NCBI GenBank assembly: GCA_944390735.1
Contig: CALXRL010000021.1
Location: 59,820 to 123,819, forward strand
Direction of reading: 5' to 3'
DNA from: an uncultured Victivallales bacterium
Lineage (GTDB): Bacteria; Verrucomicrobiota; Lentisphaeria; Victivallales; UBA1829
DNA: 64,000 bases
The position numbers were made by a program, and so were the translations under genes. The notes under the pieces are model-generated. The model searched no databases, was not told the DNA's origin, and saw only the letters and a list, made by a program, of their open reading frames with translations. Below are positions 53,450 through 61,360 of this stretch, piece after piece (the first letter of the stretch is position 1; each line of letters opens with the position of its first letter).

Positions 53450-54012
53450 CGGAGCCACCTTCCGGTGACTTCGATGTCGCCGTTCTCCCAGATCTGCGAG
53501 ATGTTCCAGAGGCCGTTTTCATCGGCGGAGACCTCCGCGATGCGGAGAATCCAGCGTTTCGGATCGGAGTCCTCCGGAAGCGATTCCTCGAAATAGAGAT
53601 CGATGGAATAAGAGCCGCTGCCCTCCTCCGATTCACTCTCTTCGTAGAGAACCTCGGCATACACGATGCCGTTTTTCGCCTCCCAGGAGCGGACCTCGAC
53701 CGCCTTCAGGAGGGAGCCCACCCGGATATAGCCTGCATAAGGAGCGTTTTCATCCTGACCGTCGCGGCAGCGGACAAGCTGTTTTTCCTCCTCCTGAAGG
53801 AGTTCGACGGTAAAGGGGCCGTCATATTGATCCGATCCGGAAGCGGTTCCGTATCCGTCCCCGGCATCCGTGACGGAAAAGATTGTTCCGGAAGAATACC
53901 TTGCAATGGCAATTCCGTTTCCCGCCACCGGGGCAAGACGATTGATCTCCCGGATCAGCTCGTTGATTTTCCGTTTGACTTCCAGCGGATGAATCGTTGT
54001 GAGCATATCCAT
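53446..54012 (-). CDS. Phage tail protein of unknown function
   Basis: 188 residues. An N-terminal helix (PLEVKRKINELIREINRL) precedes a beta-rich domain (YDGPFTVELLQEEEKQLVRCRDGQ, GYIRVGSLLKAVEVRSWEAKNG). The ATG at 54012 has GGAGG 8 bases upstream; the frame is open 51 codons further up, but that stretch overlaps the previous gene. Translationally coupled to the next gene. Confidence 0.65.
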   Translation of the reverse strand: MDMLTTIHPLEVKRKINELIREINRLAPVAGNGIAIARYSSGTIFSVTDAGDGYGTASGSDQYDGPFTVELLQEEEKQLVRCRDGQDENAPYAGYIRVGSLLKAVEVRSWEAKNGIVYAEVLYEESESEEGSGSYSIDLYFEESLPEDSDPKRWILRIAEVSADENGLWNISQIWENGDIEVTGRWLR

Positions 54013-54034
54013 ATTGTTTGTTCCTCCTTCCGGA

Positions 54035-54799
54035 TTATTCGCTGTACAGATCGGTATCCCATCCGCCGGGGCCGGAAAGCGTGTAGGAGAAGCTGGCGAG
54101 CCAGTATTTTCCGGTGTATTGAACGCTGGCGTTGTCGCATTTCCAGGTTCTTCCGCCGCTGGCATCGACTCCGCTTGTGAAGGGGGTGACGATCATGTTC
54201 ATCCGTTTGCCGACCATATCGACTGCGGCTTTGAAACTCTGATAGCGGGCGGATTCTGTCATGGTGAAGGTCGGGTAGTCGATGGTTTCGACTCCGGGCT
54301 TGAGAGGTTCCTTCAGGACATGCCATCGGAGTTTTCCGGTGACGGGAGCTTCGCTGATGCTCCTGCACCACTGGTATTTCTGGGAAAGATCCGAGGAAAG
54401 AACGACCGTTTTGGAACTCGCCCACCAGGAGGGAAGATCATTCACGTTCGGCGCCGCCATCAGATAGTGATTCCAGCAGGCTCGGTAATTGACACATTTT
54501 TCAATGGGCAGAGAGAGAATCGAACCGCTGAGAGTGGCGCTGCGTTTTCCATAGGCGGTATCGGGAGCTTCCATGCCGCTTCCGTCGGAATTCGCCTGAT
54601 ACTTGAGTTCGAGCTCGTGGAAGCCGTCGACCGGCTTCATGGCGTTGGAAACCAGAATCCCGAAGTCGGAAAACTCTCCGATGGGATGTTCCGACTGCAG
54701 ATCGGCAATCTCATCCCGTCCTCCGTAATACACGATGCTGTACACGCTGCCGTTCTGTGATCGTTCCAGCGTCGGATAACCGAATTTGATCTGAATCAT
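54035..54799 (-). CDS. Phage tail protein of unknown function
   Basis: 254 residues, largely beta, with a Trp-rich centre (PSWWASSKTVVLSSDLSQKYQWCRS). It lies between the coiled-coil protein and the distal tail genes, the position of distal-tail or baseplate hub proteins. No family is recognised. Confidence 0.65.
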   Translation of the reverse strand: MIQIKFGYPTLERSQNGSVYSIVYYGGRDEIADLQSEHPIGEFSDFGILVSNAMKPVDGFHELELKYQANSDGSGMEAPDTAYGKRSATLSGSILSLPIEKCVNYRACWNHYLMAAPNVNDLPSWWASSKTVVLSSDLSQKYQWCRSISEAPVTGKLRWHVLKEPLKPGVETIDYPTFTMTESARYQSFKAAVDMVGKRMNMIVTPFTSGVDASGGRTWKCDNASVQYTGKYWLASFSYTLSGPGGWDTDLYSE

Positions 54800-54813
54800 T
54801 GTTTCATTTCCTT

Positions 54814-55956
54814 TCAGTTGTTCATATAAAAATCCTTGATCTGGGTCAGAATCTGGTTCGTTTCTTTTTGGGTTGCGAGAAGTTTCTGATTGATTCCGTT
54901 CGGATCCGGTTTCGCTGCTCCGCCGAGGAATCCGCCGCGGGCGGTGAGATCGTTGCTTTTGATTTCCATGCCGGCGAGATCAAGCGGATTCCGGGAATCC
55001 GGACGACGGGAGAGATTGACATATTTTTCGATTCTCTGCCGCTCTTTGTCGGAGAGGGGGACTCCTTTGATTCTTCCCGCTTCTTCCAGAGCATTGTTCA
55101 GTTCGGATTCTTCTGACATGCCGACGGAGCGGAATGCGTTGTCCCGCAATTTGTTTTTCTGATTTTTCCCCGGAGACTCCCGGGCAACTTCTCCATCGCG
55201 TTTTGTCCTGTCTTTCTGAAGAGCGTCAAGTTCCTGTTTTTGCCGGAGGAGTTGTTTGACTTCCTCTTTGGTCAGCTGCACTCCCTGCGCCTTTGCGTCG
55301 TGGACCAGTTTTACTTTTCGAGCTTCGTCCTCCTGTCCGTCTGCAATGAGCTTCTGATACCGGTATTCGAATCTGCTTTCCTCCAGATATTCCTTTTTAC
55401 GCTGTTCAAGACGGCTGAGCTGCTCCTTTCTTTTCTGTTCCAGACGTTCGATTTCCTTTTGTGCGTCGTATTCTTTTTTCTGGGATTCGATGTATTCATT
55501 TTCCAGCGAGAGCAGTTTTTCTTTCAGTTCCACTTTTTGTACGGGATCCTCTTCCTCCAGAATCATGCTGTGGAGAGCTTTGCCTCTATTGTAAAGATCT
55601 TCCTGACGCCGTTTTTCCTTTTTGACGCTTTCTTTTTTTACGTTGATCTTTTCCGGATCGGAAAGAGCCAGATAGCGGTCGGCGGCTTCTTTTTCATTTA
55701 GAAAACGGATGCGTTCTTTGTTGAGCTCCTCCCGGTTCCGCAGTTCCTGATTGCGCCGGGTGATCCATTCCTGATCCGGATTGCTTTTCTGCAGTCCGGA
55801 TAGTTCCCGTCGTTTTTCCTCCGCTTTTTCCAGAATGCCAGACGGTATCTTTTTTTTGCTATTCATCGTTTTCTCGACTCCGGAGACAAATACGTCCCCT
55901 GATGAGATCCCTGCAATTGTGTTTTTCCGGCTTTCATCTTGATTCTCATTTTTCAT
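54814..55956 (-). CDS. Coiled-coil phage protein, possible short tape measure
   Basis: 380 residues, almost wholly helical. About residues 40-240 form a highly charged coiled coil (ELNKERIRFLNEKEAADRY, QKEIERLEQKRKEQLSRLEQ), and the C-terminus LLATQKETNQILTQIKDFY resembles the ends of tape-measure proteins. It is short for a tape measure and lacks membrane segments. The ATG at 55956 has AAGGAA upstream. It is placed where a tape measure would be expected, between a possible chaperone and baseplate-type genes. Confidence 0.65.
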   Translation of the reverse strand: MKNENQDESRKNTIAGISSGDVFVSGVEKTMNSKKKIPSGILEKAEEKRRELSGLQKSNPDQEWITRRNQELRNREELNKERIRFLNEKEAADRYLALSDPEKINVKKESVKKEKRRQEDLYNRGKALHSMILEEEDPVQKVELKEKLLSLENEYIESQKKEYDAQKEIERLEQKRKEQLSRLEQRKKEYLEESRFEYRYQKLIADGQEDEARKVKLVHDAKAQGVQLTKEEVKQLLRQKQELDALQKDRTKRDGEVARESPGKNQKNKLRDNAFRSVGMSEESELNNALEEAGRIKGVPLSDKERQRIEKYVNLSRRPDSRNPLDLAGMEIKSNDLTARGGFLGGAAKPDPNGINQKLLATQKETNQILTQIKDFYMNN

Positions 55957-56014
55957 GTGCGAGTATTCCTTTTTGTTTGTTTTTGGGTATCTCATCCTGT
56001 TAAGCTGCCTGAGG

Positions 56015-56043
56015 TTGACATGTTTGCTTGTTTATGTTATATT
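56015..56043 (+). promoter_or_regulatory. Strong promoter of the opposite-strand phage cargo gene
   Basis: TTGACA, exactly 17 bp, TATATT on the plus strand, within the minus-strand phage operon. Transcription should begin near 56050, 23 bases before the ATG at 56073. Confidence 0.75.
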
Positions 56044-56072
56044 CCGGAAGATTTTATGATGGAGACCGTTTG

Positions 56073-56692
56073 ATGCAGTATCGAAAAGAAACCAATGCTT
56101 TTTATGACAAAGTATCCCGTTTAAACTGGTGTTTGGCTGGACTTTTGTTCTGGGCCATGGAACAATTGGTCTTATTTATGCTTTTTTTAAGGCTGGTTCA
56201 GTTTGCACCTCTATTTTCTTTTTCACCTGGTTGCTTTTTATCGTAGGTTCTATTATTTCTTATTGTTGGACGAAACGCCTGAACTATATGCTTTGGGAAG
56301 ATGAGCACGAAGATTTGAAAAATAGTATTCGGGAAAGTCATAGCAGAGTTCCTTCTGCGGAAAACACCCATTCCTTTCAGACAGACTCGGATGGCGTTGA
56401 TGCAATATCCACTCCATCAACGCCACGGAAGCGCCGTCCTTTGGAGGAGGTCTCTTGTCCGAACTGCCATGAAGTTTTTCATGTGAAAAATGATCTTTTC
56501 AGGCAAACGGTGAATTGCCTGAAATGCGGGACAAAGTTTCGAATCGTTCCCCGGACGAAAGTCTGTCCTTATTGCGCGGAAGTGATCAACGCACAGGCAA
56601 TCAAGTGCAGATATTGCGGAGAATTTCTTCCCGGTTCCTCTTCGGCTTCAGGAGATTCCGATTCCCGATCCGTCCCTCGTGATTCCCGCTGA
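56073..56692 (+). CDS. Opposite-strand phage cargo protein: membrane helices plus double zinc ribbon, apparently frameshifted
   Basis: A promoter (56015-56043), a GGAGA site and ATG 56073 begin a frame reading MQYRKETNAFYDKVSRLNWC, which stops near 56246. The rest of the protein is in the -1 frame and runs to 56692: a second hydrophobic helix (FFFTWLLFIVGSIISYCW), a basic linker, then two zinc ribbons (CPNC...CLKC and CPYCAEVINAQAIKCRYCGEF). The heptamer T TTT TTA at 56183-56189 sits in the right phase for a -1 slip. Alternatives are an insertion/deletion in the T7 run, or initiation at a GTG at 56129. It is AT-richer than its surroundings and opposite to the phage operon, as expected for a moron gene. 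Confidence 0.65.
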
Positions 56693-56713
56693 TCTCTTCC
56701 TTTTACCCGTTTT

Positions 56714-57430
56714 TTACCGGATCCCTTTTTTTCGACAGAACTCTTCTCCGAGTTGCTGTGTGTACTCATAAATTTCCCTTCCGATGTCGATGGGAAGACG
56801 TCTTTGAATGAGATTTTTCCGATCCTTTCGGCGCAGTTCGAGAATGTAGTAGGCAAGACAGCTGGAGAGCGGCATCCGGTTCAGTACATAGGACGCTCTT
56901 TCATTTGCATTGCGAGCGGCAATGGAAACAATGTCGGCGAGCCAAAGCTGATCGTAGACCGGTCTGATGTCGGATTCCGTGGCCGGGGCAGGGAGCATCT
57001 CCAGGACCTTGAAGGTGCGCCGGATCATCAGAAACAGTTCCGCTTTCATCTCCAGCGGATTCAGTCCGTTGCGATTGCAGAAGCCGATTGCCCGGCTGAT
57101 CAGTTTTACAGGAGAATTGTCCCAGGACTCCCGCCGATGGGAAAGAAGATAGAGAAATTCATCCGTATCCTGCGTCTCCGGCGAACCCCTTCCGGTGACG
57201 TACCGGTTTTCAAGGCTCCATAGAATCGCCCAGATTCCCGGTGTGAGGGGACCGATCCGGAGCGATCCGATGTCCCGGAACCATCCGGGGAGGAACTCCA
57301 GTATGGACGGGAGTTCCTCCTCCGGACGGACGGTTTCCGCTTCCAGATCCTTCAGATGCGGATCCTCTGCAAGGATTCTGCTGAATTCCGCCGAGGTCGC
57401 CAGATAGATGGATTGAGAAGAGGTCAGCAT
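56714..57430 (-). CDS. Phage protein of unknown function, possible tail assembly factor
   Basis: 238 residues, helical (YVTGRGSPETQDTDEFLYLLS, SRAIGFCNRNGLNPLEMKAEL). It lies between the probable tail-tube gene and the coiled-coil gene, where tail assembly chaperones are usually encoded, but I see no sequence match. No frameshift site was found at its 3' end. Confidence 0.65.
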   Translation of the reverse strand: MLTSSQSIYLATSAEFSRILAEDPHLKDLEAETVRPEEELPSILEFLPGWFRDIGSLRIGPLTPGIWAILWSLENRYVTGRGSPETQDTDEFLYLLSHRRESWDNSPVKLISRAIGFCNRNGLNPLEMKAELFLMIRRTFKVLEMLPAPATESDIRPVYDQLWLADIVSIAARNANERASYVLNRMPLSSCLAYYILELRRKDRKNLIQRRLPIDIGREIYEYTQQLGEEFCRKKGIR

Positions 57431-57436
57431 CGGTTG

Positions 57437-57784
57437 TTACGCTCCGGTTTCGTATTCCGTGATTTCTGCGGAGTCGGCGGTTCTTGCGGTGATGGAGTAC
57501 TGGACGAATTCGGTGTTGCTTTCCGTCTGTTCCGCCGATTCGATGATGTAATCCTTGCTGTCGATGGTGATTTTGCTTCCCGGCTCGACGGCGGTTCCGT
57601 CGGCTTTCAGGACTCCGGTAATGGAGATGGATTCGCCTTTGGAATAGGCCTTCAGATCCGTGACCTGACCTTTTTCATTGCGGGCTTCGGCGATTTCTGC
57701 GCTTTTGCTGCGGGTCAGACTGTTGATGGTGATCTGTTCCGGGATTCCGGTTGCGGGTGTGATGATTCCGAATTTGGTCGCCAT
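57437..57784 (-). CDS. Small beta-rich phage protein, possible tail tube or completion protein
   Basis: 115 residues. Alternating beta strands (ESISITGVLKADG, SKITIDSKDYIIESAEQTE, FVQYSITARTADS) and its position directly after the gp37-like gene suggest a tail-tube or tail-completion role. It is short for a tube protein. No family is recognised with confidence. Confidence 0.65.
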   Translation of the reverse strand: MATKFGIITPATGIPEQITINSLTRSKSAEIAEARNEKGQVTDLKAYSKGESISITGVLKADGTAVEPGSKITIDSKDYIIESAEQTESNTEFVQYSITARTADSAEITEYETGA

Positions 57785-57831
57785 AAGAAAAATCCTTTCA
57801 TAGATGTGTTTGTTTTGGTATGTCAGCGGAA

Positions 57832-58245
57832 TCAGGTCCGTTGCTGAAGACGCAGATGCAGGGTGAACGAAATGTATTGTTCATCCGGAGCGGAGGAAAC
57901 GAGTCGTTCCGGGAGGTAGACGACATCATTGAGAATGGTTCCCTCCGCAGGAAAGCATGCTGCGAGCGTTTCGCAGGCCGTCCATGCGGATTCCGCGCGC
58001 TGGTCGGAACCTGCGACGAAGCGGTTTACGAGAACAAGCGAGAGTTTCGGTTCCCGCACCCGGTTGTTCTGTGTATACGCCGCTTCGTGGATCGAGATGA
58101 TGATCGCGGGGAGTTTGTTGATGCTGACCGCTTCAATTTCGCGAAGCTGCTGACCGGTTTCCGATGCCGTCGAAAATCGCACGACAGGAAATTTTCCGGA
58201 AATTCTGTTTCGGACATCATTTGCAATCTCAAGAAGAGTCCGCAT
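57832..58245 (-). CDS. Mu gp37-like tail terminator/completion protein
   Basis: 137 residues. An alpha/beta layout with LPAIIISIHEA, LSLVLVNRFVAGSD and a C-terminal YISFTLHLRLQ is typical of the minor tail protein in this position of Mu-like phages. It follows gp36 by one base. The family assignment rests on position and size more than on motif. Confidence 0.6.
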   Translation of the reverse strand: MRTLLEIANDVRNRISGKFPVVRFSTASETGQQLREIEAVSINKLPAIIISIHEAAYTQNNRVREPKLSLVLVNRFVAGSDQRAESAWTACETLAACFPAEGTILNDVVYLPERLVSSAPDEQYISFTLHLRLQQRT

Positions 58246-58246
58246 C

Positions 58247-58654
58247 TTAAAATCCTCTCAGTTTATTCCGGGTGAAGACCGGTTCCGCGATATCGACCAG
58301 CACGGCGGATTCCGAGGTGTTTTCCTCCGCTCCGGTCAGGGAAAAGCGGGAAAGACGGATCATGTCCAGATAATTGCGGACCAGATCGGCGCGGCGTTTG
58401 ATTTTTTCCGCATATTGCGATCCGGCGGCCCTGGCATAGGTCCGTTCCTCTGCGAGAGTGAGGTTCCAGTCCTTGAGGAGGGGAAGATTTTCCGGGGCGG
58501 CAACGGGGACATGGTATCGACAGGCCAGTGCTCCGTCGATTTCCGCCGCCGCGCCCTCCAGATCCGTTTCCGCCGCGGATTCCTCTGATCCGTAGATTTC
58601 CCCGAAGACAACGCCGAGGCGTTCTTTCAGGTCATCAATCGTTGCGTATCCCAT
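58247..58654 (-). CDS. Mu gp36-like head-tail protein (DUF1320)
   Basis: 135 residues. YATIDDLKERLG at the start, AAAEIDGALACRYHVPVAAPENLPLL in the middle and the helical segment with YARAAGSQYAEKIKRRADLVRNYL match DUF1320 (Mu gp36) proteins, which connect head and tail. Confidence 0.85.
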   Translation of the reverse strand: MGYATIDDLKERLGVVFGEIYGSEESAAETDLEGAAAEIDGALACRYHVPVAAPENLPLLKDWNLTLAEERTYARAAGSQYAEKIKRRADLVRNYLDMIRLSRFSLTGAEENTSESAVLVDIAEPVFTRNKLRGF

Positions 58655-58714
58655 AGGGGGTTCCTTTCATAAGCTGTTGCCGTTGAATTGAGTTTGTCTC
58701 CGTTTTCCCGACCG

Positions 58715-58743
58715 GGGAGATCTCCCGTCCTGCGGACGGGGGA
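58715..58743 (-). other. Overlapping hairpins between capsid and gp36 genes
   Basis: A 10-bp hairpin (58721-58743; TCTCCCGTCC/GGACGGGGGA, one G-U pair, 3-base loop) shares its left arm with the palindrome GGGAGATCTCCC (58715-58726), so the two structures exclude each other. It lies in a 134-base non-coding gap. Confidence 0.5.
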
Positions 58744-58788
58744 TTCCCCTGCCGGATCGGCGGAGGGCGGTTCCGGGGAAACGGCCGA

Positions 58789-59676
58789 TCAGAGATTTCC
58801 GCCGATGATGAGCTGCGGTGCGACGAGAGCCGCGGCACCCCGGTAATGGAGTCCGTACTCGCAGCGGTTCTTGTTTTTGACGCAGGTGTCGTCCTCCTTG
58901 TCCCAGCGCTGGAGCGCGCCGACCTTCCGCTGCTGCACCACGACCGGTTTGATTCCGCGTTTCGTGTTCATCAGATACCATTTGTTCGCATGAGCGCCGA
59001 CCAGATAGGGATTGATGAGAATGTCGCATTCGTCCTTGTGGACATTGCTGACCGTGACGCCGTCCTCGACCACCAGTTCGGCCTTGAAGAGTCTTCGAGC
59101 CGTGGTTTCCAGGGCGGGGCCGACCATGAGGGTGTCGGGCACGAGCCAGATCGGAGTTTTATCCGGTTTGCAGAATCCCATCATCTGAGCGCGCGCCGTT
59201 TCGTAGGTTGAGAGGGAAAGCGCGCCGGAAACGACGTTGTTGATGGTGCTCTTTCCGATTTTCCGCGATGCGGAGAAAAAGGGTTCTCCATCCGCCCATT
59301 TCGAGGTCTCGGTGAGGGCTTTCACGGCGAGTTCCGGCCAGAGGTTCGCCGCATTGATTCCCATTTCGATGAAGAGGGACTGGGTGAAACCGATGTTGTC
59401 GTCCTCGATGTCATTCCGGCTGATGCCTTCCGTGTGTTCGAAATCCTTGTTGATGACCTCGAACATTTTGCCGGAGAGTTCATTGACGATCCGTTCTCCG
59501 ATCCATTCGCGCATGCCGCCGGCGATGATCGTCATCGGATATTTCTCCAGATAGGCGCCGGACTGGACGATGGAGCAGAATCTGGTCCATTCGTTCCAGC
59601 CGCTTCCGAGACCTTTCTGAAGATAGGCGTTGAATGCGAAATAAAGCTGTCTCATATTTTCCGTTGTGAGATCCAT
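58789..59676 (-). CDS. Mu-like major capsid protein (gpT type)
   Basis: 295 residues. GGMREWIGERIVNEL near the N-terminus, the FFSASRKIGKSTINN region, the KTPIWLVPDTLMVGP segment and GALQRWDKEDDTCVKNKN near the C-terminus follow the Mu gpT major head subunit pattern (PF10124). Normal length for the family. Both flanking gaps contain strong GC-rich hairpins. Confidence 0.9.
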   Translation of the reverse strand: MDLTTENMRQLYFAFNAYLQKGLGSGWNEWTRFCSIVQSGAYLEKYPMTIIAGGMREWIGERIVNELSGKMFEVINKDFEHTEGISRNDIEDDNIGFTQSLFIEMGINAANLWPELAVKALTETSKWADGEPFFSASRKIGKSTINNVVSGALSLSTYETARAQMMGFCKPDKTPIWLVPDTLMVGPALETTARRLFKAELVVEDGVTVSNVHKDECDILINPYLVGAHANKWYLMNTKRGIKPVVVQQRKVGALQRWDKEDDTCVKNKNRCEYGLHYRGAAALVAPQLIIGGNL

Positions 59677-59717
59677 GGTGAATATCCTTTTCTGAGTGTT
59701 TGATCAAGTTCCGGTTT

Positions 59718-59738
59718 TTCCCCGGAGATGCCGGGGAA
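59718..59738 (-). other. Hairpin upstream of the capsid gene
   Basis: Perfect 8-bp arms TTCCCCGG/CCGGGGAA with a 5-base loop in the 133-base gap between the decoration and capsid genes. There is no T tract on the coding strand, so it is not a classical terminator. A further GGGCGG/CCGCCC pair lies just beside it. Confidence 0.5.
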
Positions 59739-59809
59739 GGGGGCGGGACTCTGCCGCGGGAGAACCGCCCGGGAGAGAGTTCCGCCGGTCAGGAGAAGCG
59801 TGCAGCGCG

Positions 59810-60211
59810 TCAGGCGCTTTTCGCCGCGAGGGTTGCGATGGCGAGGGCGACCGGATCACAGGCGATGTAGACATCTCCGCCATAGAGGTCCACGAGAATT
59901 CCCGCGGGCACATGGCTGGTGGACGTTTTTCCGACGGTTTCCTCGTCGACGACGTAGACGGCCGATCCGCGGTCCGCTCTTGTGAGCGCCGCTGCATCGG
60001 CGGCGTTGCTCAGGGAGACGATGCCGTCGAAGACCTCCACTTCATTCTGTTCGATGTTTCTGGCGATGCCGACGACTTTCAGATTGGCCGCATCCGTTGC
60101 CGGCACGGCGTTGCCGTCACTGTTCAAAGCCACGAGGGTTCCGGGGCGGATGCTTGTTTCGGGCTGGATCTGATAGCGTCCCAGGGGACTTGTTCCGTTC
60201 AGTCTGTTCAT
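59810..60211 (-). CDS. Phage head decoration-like protein
   Basis: 133 residues, beta-rich, Ala-rich C-terminus. RPGTLVALNSDGNAVPATD and VVGIARNIEQNEVEVFDGIV recall capsid decoration or fibre proteins encoded between protease and capsid in Mu-like phages. The start is taken at 60211; the frame is open upstream into the protease gene. Confidence 0.72.
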   Translation of the reverse strand: MNRLNGTSPLGRYQIQPETSIRPGTLVALNSDGNAVPATDAANLKVVGIARNIEQNEVEVFDGIVSLSNAADAAALTRADRGSAVYVVDEETVGKTSTSHVPAGILVDLYGGDVYIACDPVALAIATLAAKSA

Positions 60212-60264
60212 GGTGATGAAATCCTTTTTTGTGTTGGGTTGATTGATTGCGGAAGACGGGAGAA

Positions 60265-60723
60265 TCAGAGGGAGCGCATTTCTTTTCCTCCGGAGCACTC
60301 CCGTTTGGATTTGAGATACTCTTCCGCGGTGAGGCCCATTTTTTCCGCGAGAGCCTTTTCTCTGTCGGAGAGTTCCTCCTCTTCGCCGTGTTCCGGGGGA
60401 TCCGGGAGTTTTCCGGCGGGCACGGCGTTGCGGGGACGTTTGGGCAGTTCTGCGGCGAGCCAGGCGATGTCGAGTCCCATGAGTCCGCTGCGTTCCGCAT
60501 TGGTGACGCGGTTTTCCGCGACCGCCTTGTCGATGAGTTCTTTCTTTCTGGCGGTTTCTGCGGAGAGCTCCAGGGCTTCGACTTTTGCCTTGGCGGCCCG
60601 GAGTTCGGGCAGTTCAGCTGCGAGGGCTTCCAGCTTTGCCGCCACAGCGGGGTCGGTGGAGTCGGAAAGCGCGAGCGTTTCTCCGCCCAGGAGCTTGGCC
60701 AGGGCTTGTTCTGTTTTGGTCAT
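60265..60723 (-). CDS. Probable internal-start scaffold protein (Mu gpZ-like) nested in the protease gene
   Basis: An ATG at 60723, in frame with the protease gene, has AAAGGAC at a suitable distance and begins MTKTEQALAKLLGGETLALS, a helical, charged 152-residue C-terminal part with coiled-coil character. In phage Mu the scaffold gpZ is made the same way from the 3' part of gene I. Separate translation is inferred. Confidence 0.45.
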   Translation of the reverse strand: MTKTEQALAKLLGGETLALSDSTDPAVAAKLEALAAELPELRAAKAKVEALELSAETARKKELIDKAVAENRVTNAERSGLMGLDIAWLAAELPKRPRNAVPAGKLPDPPEHGEEEELSDREKALAEKMGLTAEEYLKSKRECSGGKEMRSL

Positions 60724-61296
60724 GATGGTGTCCTTTCTGTTTGAGCCGTCCGGAGTTGACCGGGAAGTTCCGGTTGGCTGAGTTGTTGTTTCGGCGGATG
60801 CCGCCAGAATGTCCAGATTGTTGAGCGCGGGGACGTTGTCCATGGCGATCGAGGTGATCCGAAGGGGGGATTTTCCGTCCAGACCGCGGATCACCGGCGA
60901 CCAGTACCGCAGTGCTCCCTGCCGGAAGAGTTCCTCTGCCAGGGGAGTCAGTTCGATCTGTGCCGCATAGAGTCCGTCTTCCCGGAGCTCCAGGGTCGCG
61001 AAGCCCAGAGCGGCGACCGCCGAGGGGACCGCTTTCAGCGCTTCCGTTTCGGAAACGCCGGCTTTTTCCGCGGCCAGCAAAAGGGCGTGACGCGAGTCGA
61101 TGGGAATTTTCTCTCCTTTCTTTCTGTGATATTCCGCAATGGCCTTCAACTCCTCCGCGGAGAGGGTGAGTTTGCAGTCTCTTCCGTTTCTGGTGAGCGG
61201 ATTCTCTCCGATCCGGAAGAGACGGAAGGGTTTGGGGGATCTTGTGTCGGAACGCTTTGCGTCCCATGGAATTCCGTCAAAGAGTTCATAGTCCAT
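60265..61296 (-). CDS. Mu gpI-like prohead protease with C-terminal scaffold
   Basis: 343 residues. The N-terminal half has KIPIDSRHALLLAAEKAG, AALGFATLELREDGLYA and RYWSPVIRGLDGKSPLRITSIAMDNVPALN, the pattern of Mu gene I serine proteases, with a His in DSRHALL and a Ser in YWSPV as candidate catalytic residues. The C-terminal half (from about 192) is a helical, acidic scaffold region. The ATG at 61296 is preferred over longer extensions that overlap the portal gene. Confidence 0.87.
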   Translation of the reverse strand: MDYELFDGIPWDAKRSDTRSPKPFRLFRIGENPLTRNGRDCKLTLSAEELKAIAEYHRKKGEKIPIDSRHALLLAAEKAGVSETEALKAVPSAVAALGFATLELREDGLYAAQIELTPLAEELFRQGALRYWSPVIRGLDGKSPLRITSIAMDNVPALNNLDILAASAETTTQPTGTSRSTPDGSNRKDTIMTKTEQALAKLLGGETLALSDSTDPAVAAKLEALAAELPELRAAKAKVEALELSAETARKKELIDKAVAENRVTNAERSGLMGLDIAWLAAELPKRPRNAVPAGKLPDPPEHGEEEELSDREKALAEKMGLTAEEYLKSKRECSGGKEMRSL

Positions 61297-61319
61297 TCGA
61301 GGGGTCCTTTCCCGGTTTT

Positions 61320-61354
61320 CCGCTTTTGCCCGCCTCGGAGAGGGGAAAAAGCGG
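61320..61354 (-). other. Hairpin between portal and protease genes
   Basis: CCGCTTTT/AAAAGCGG arms with a 19-base loop in the 64-base gap. On the minus strand the U-rich arm falls at the 3' side, so weak termination is possible. Confidence 0.4.
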
Positions 61355-61360
61355 TTGTGT

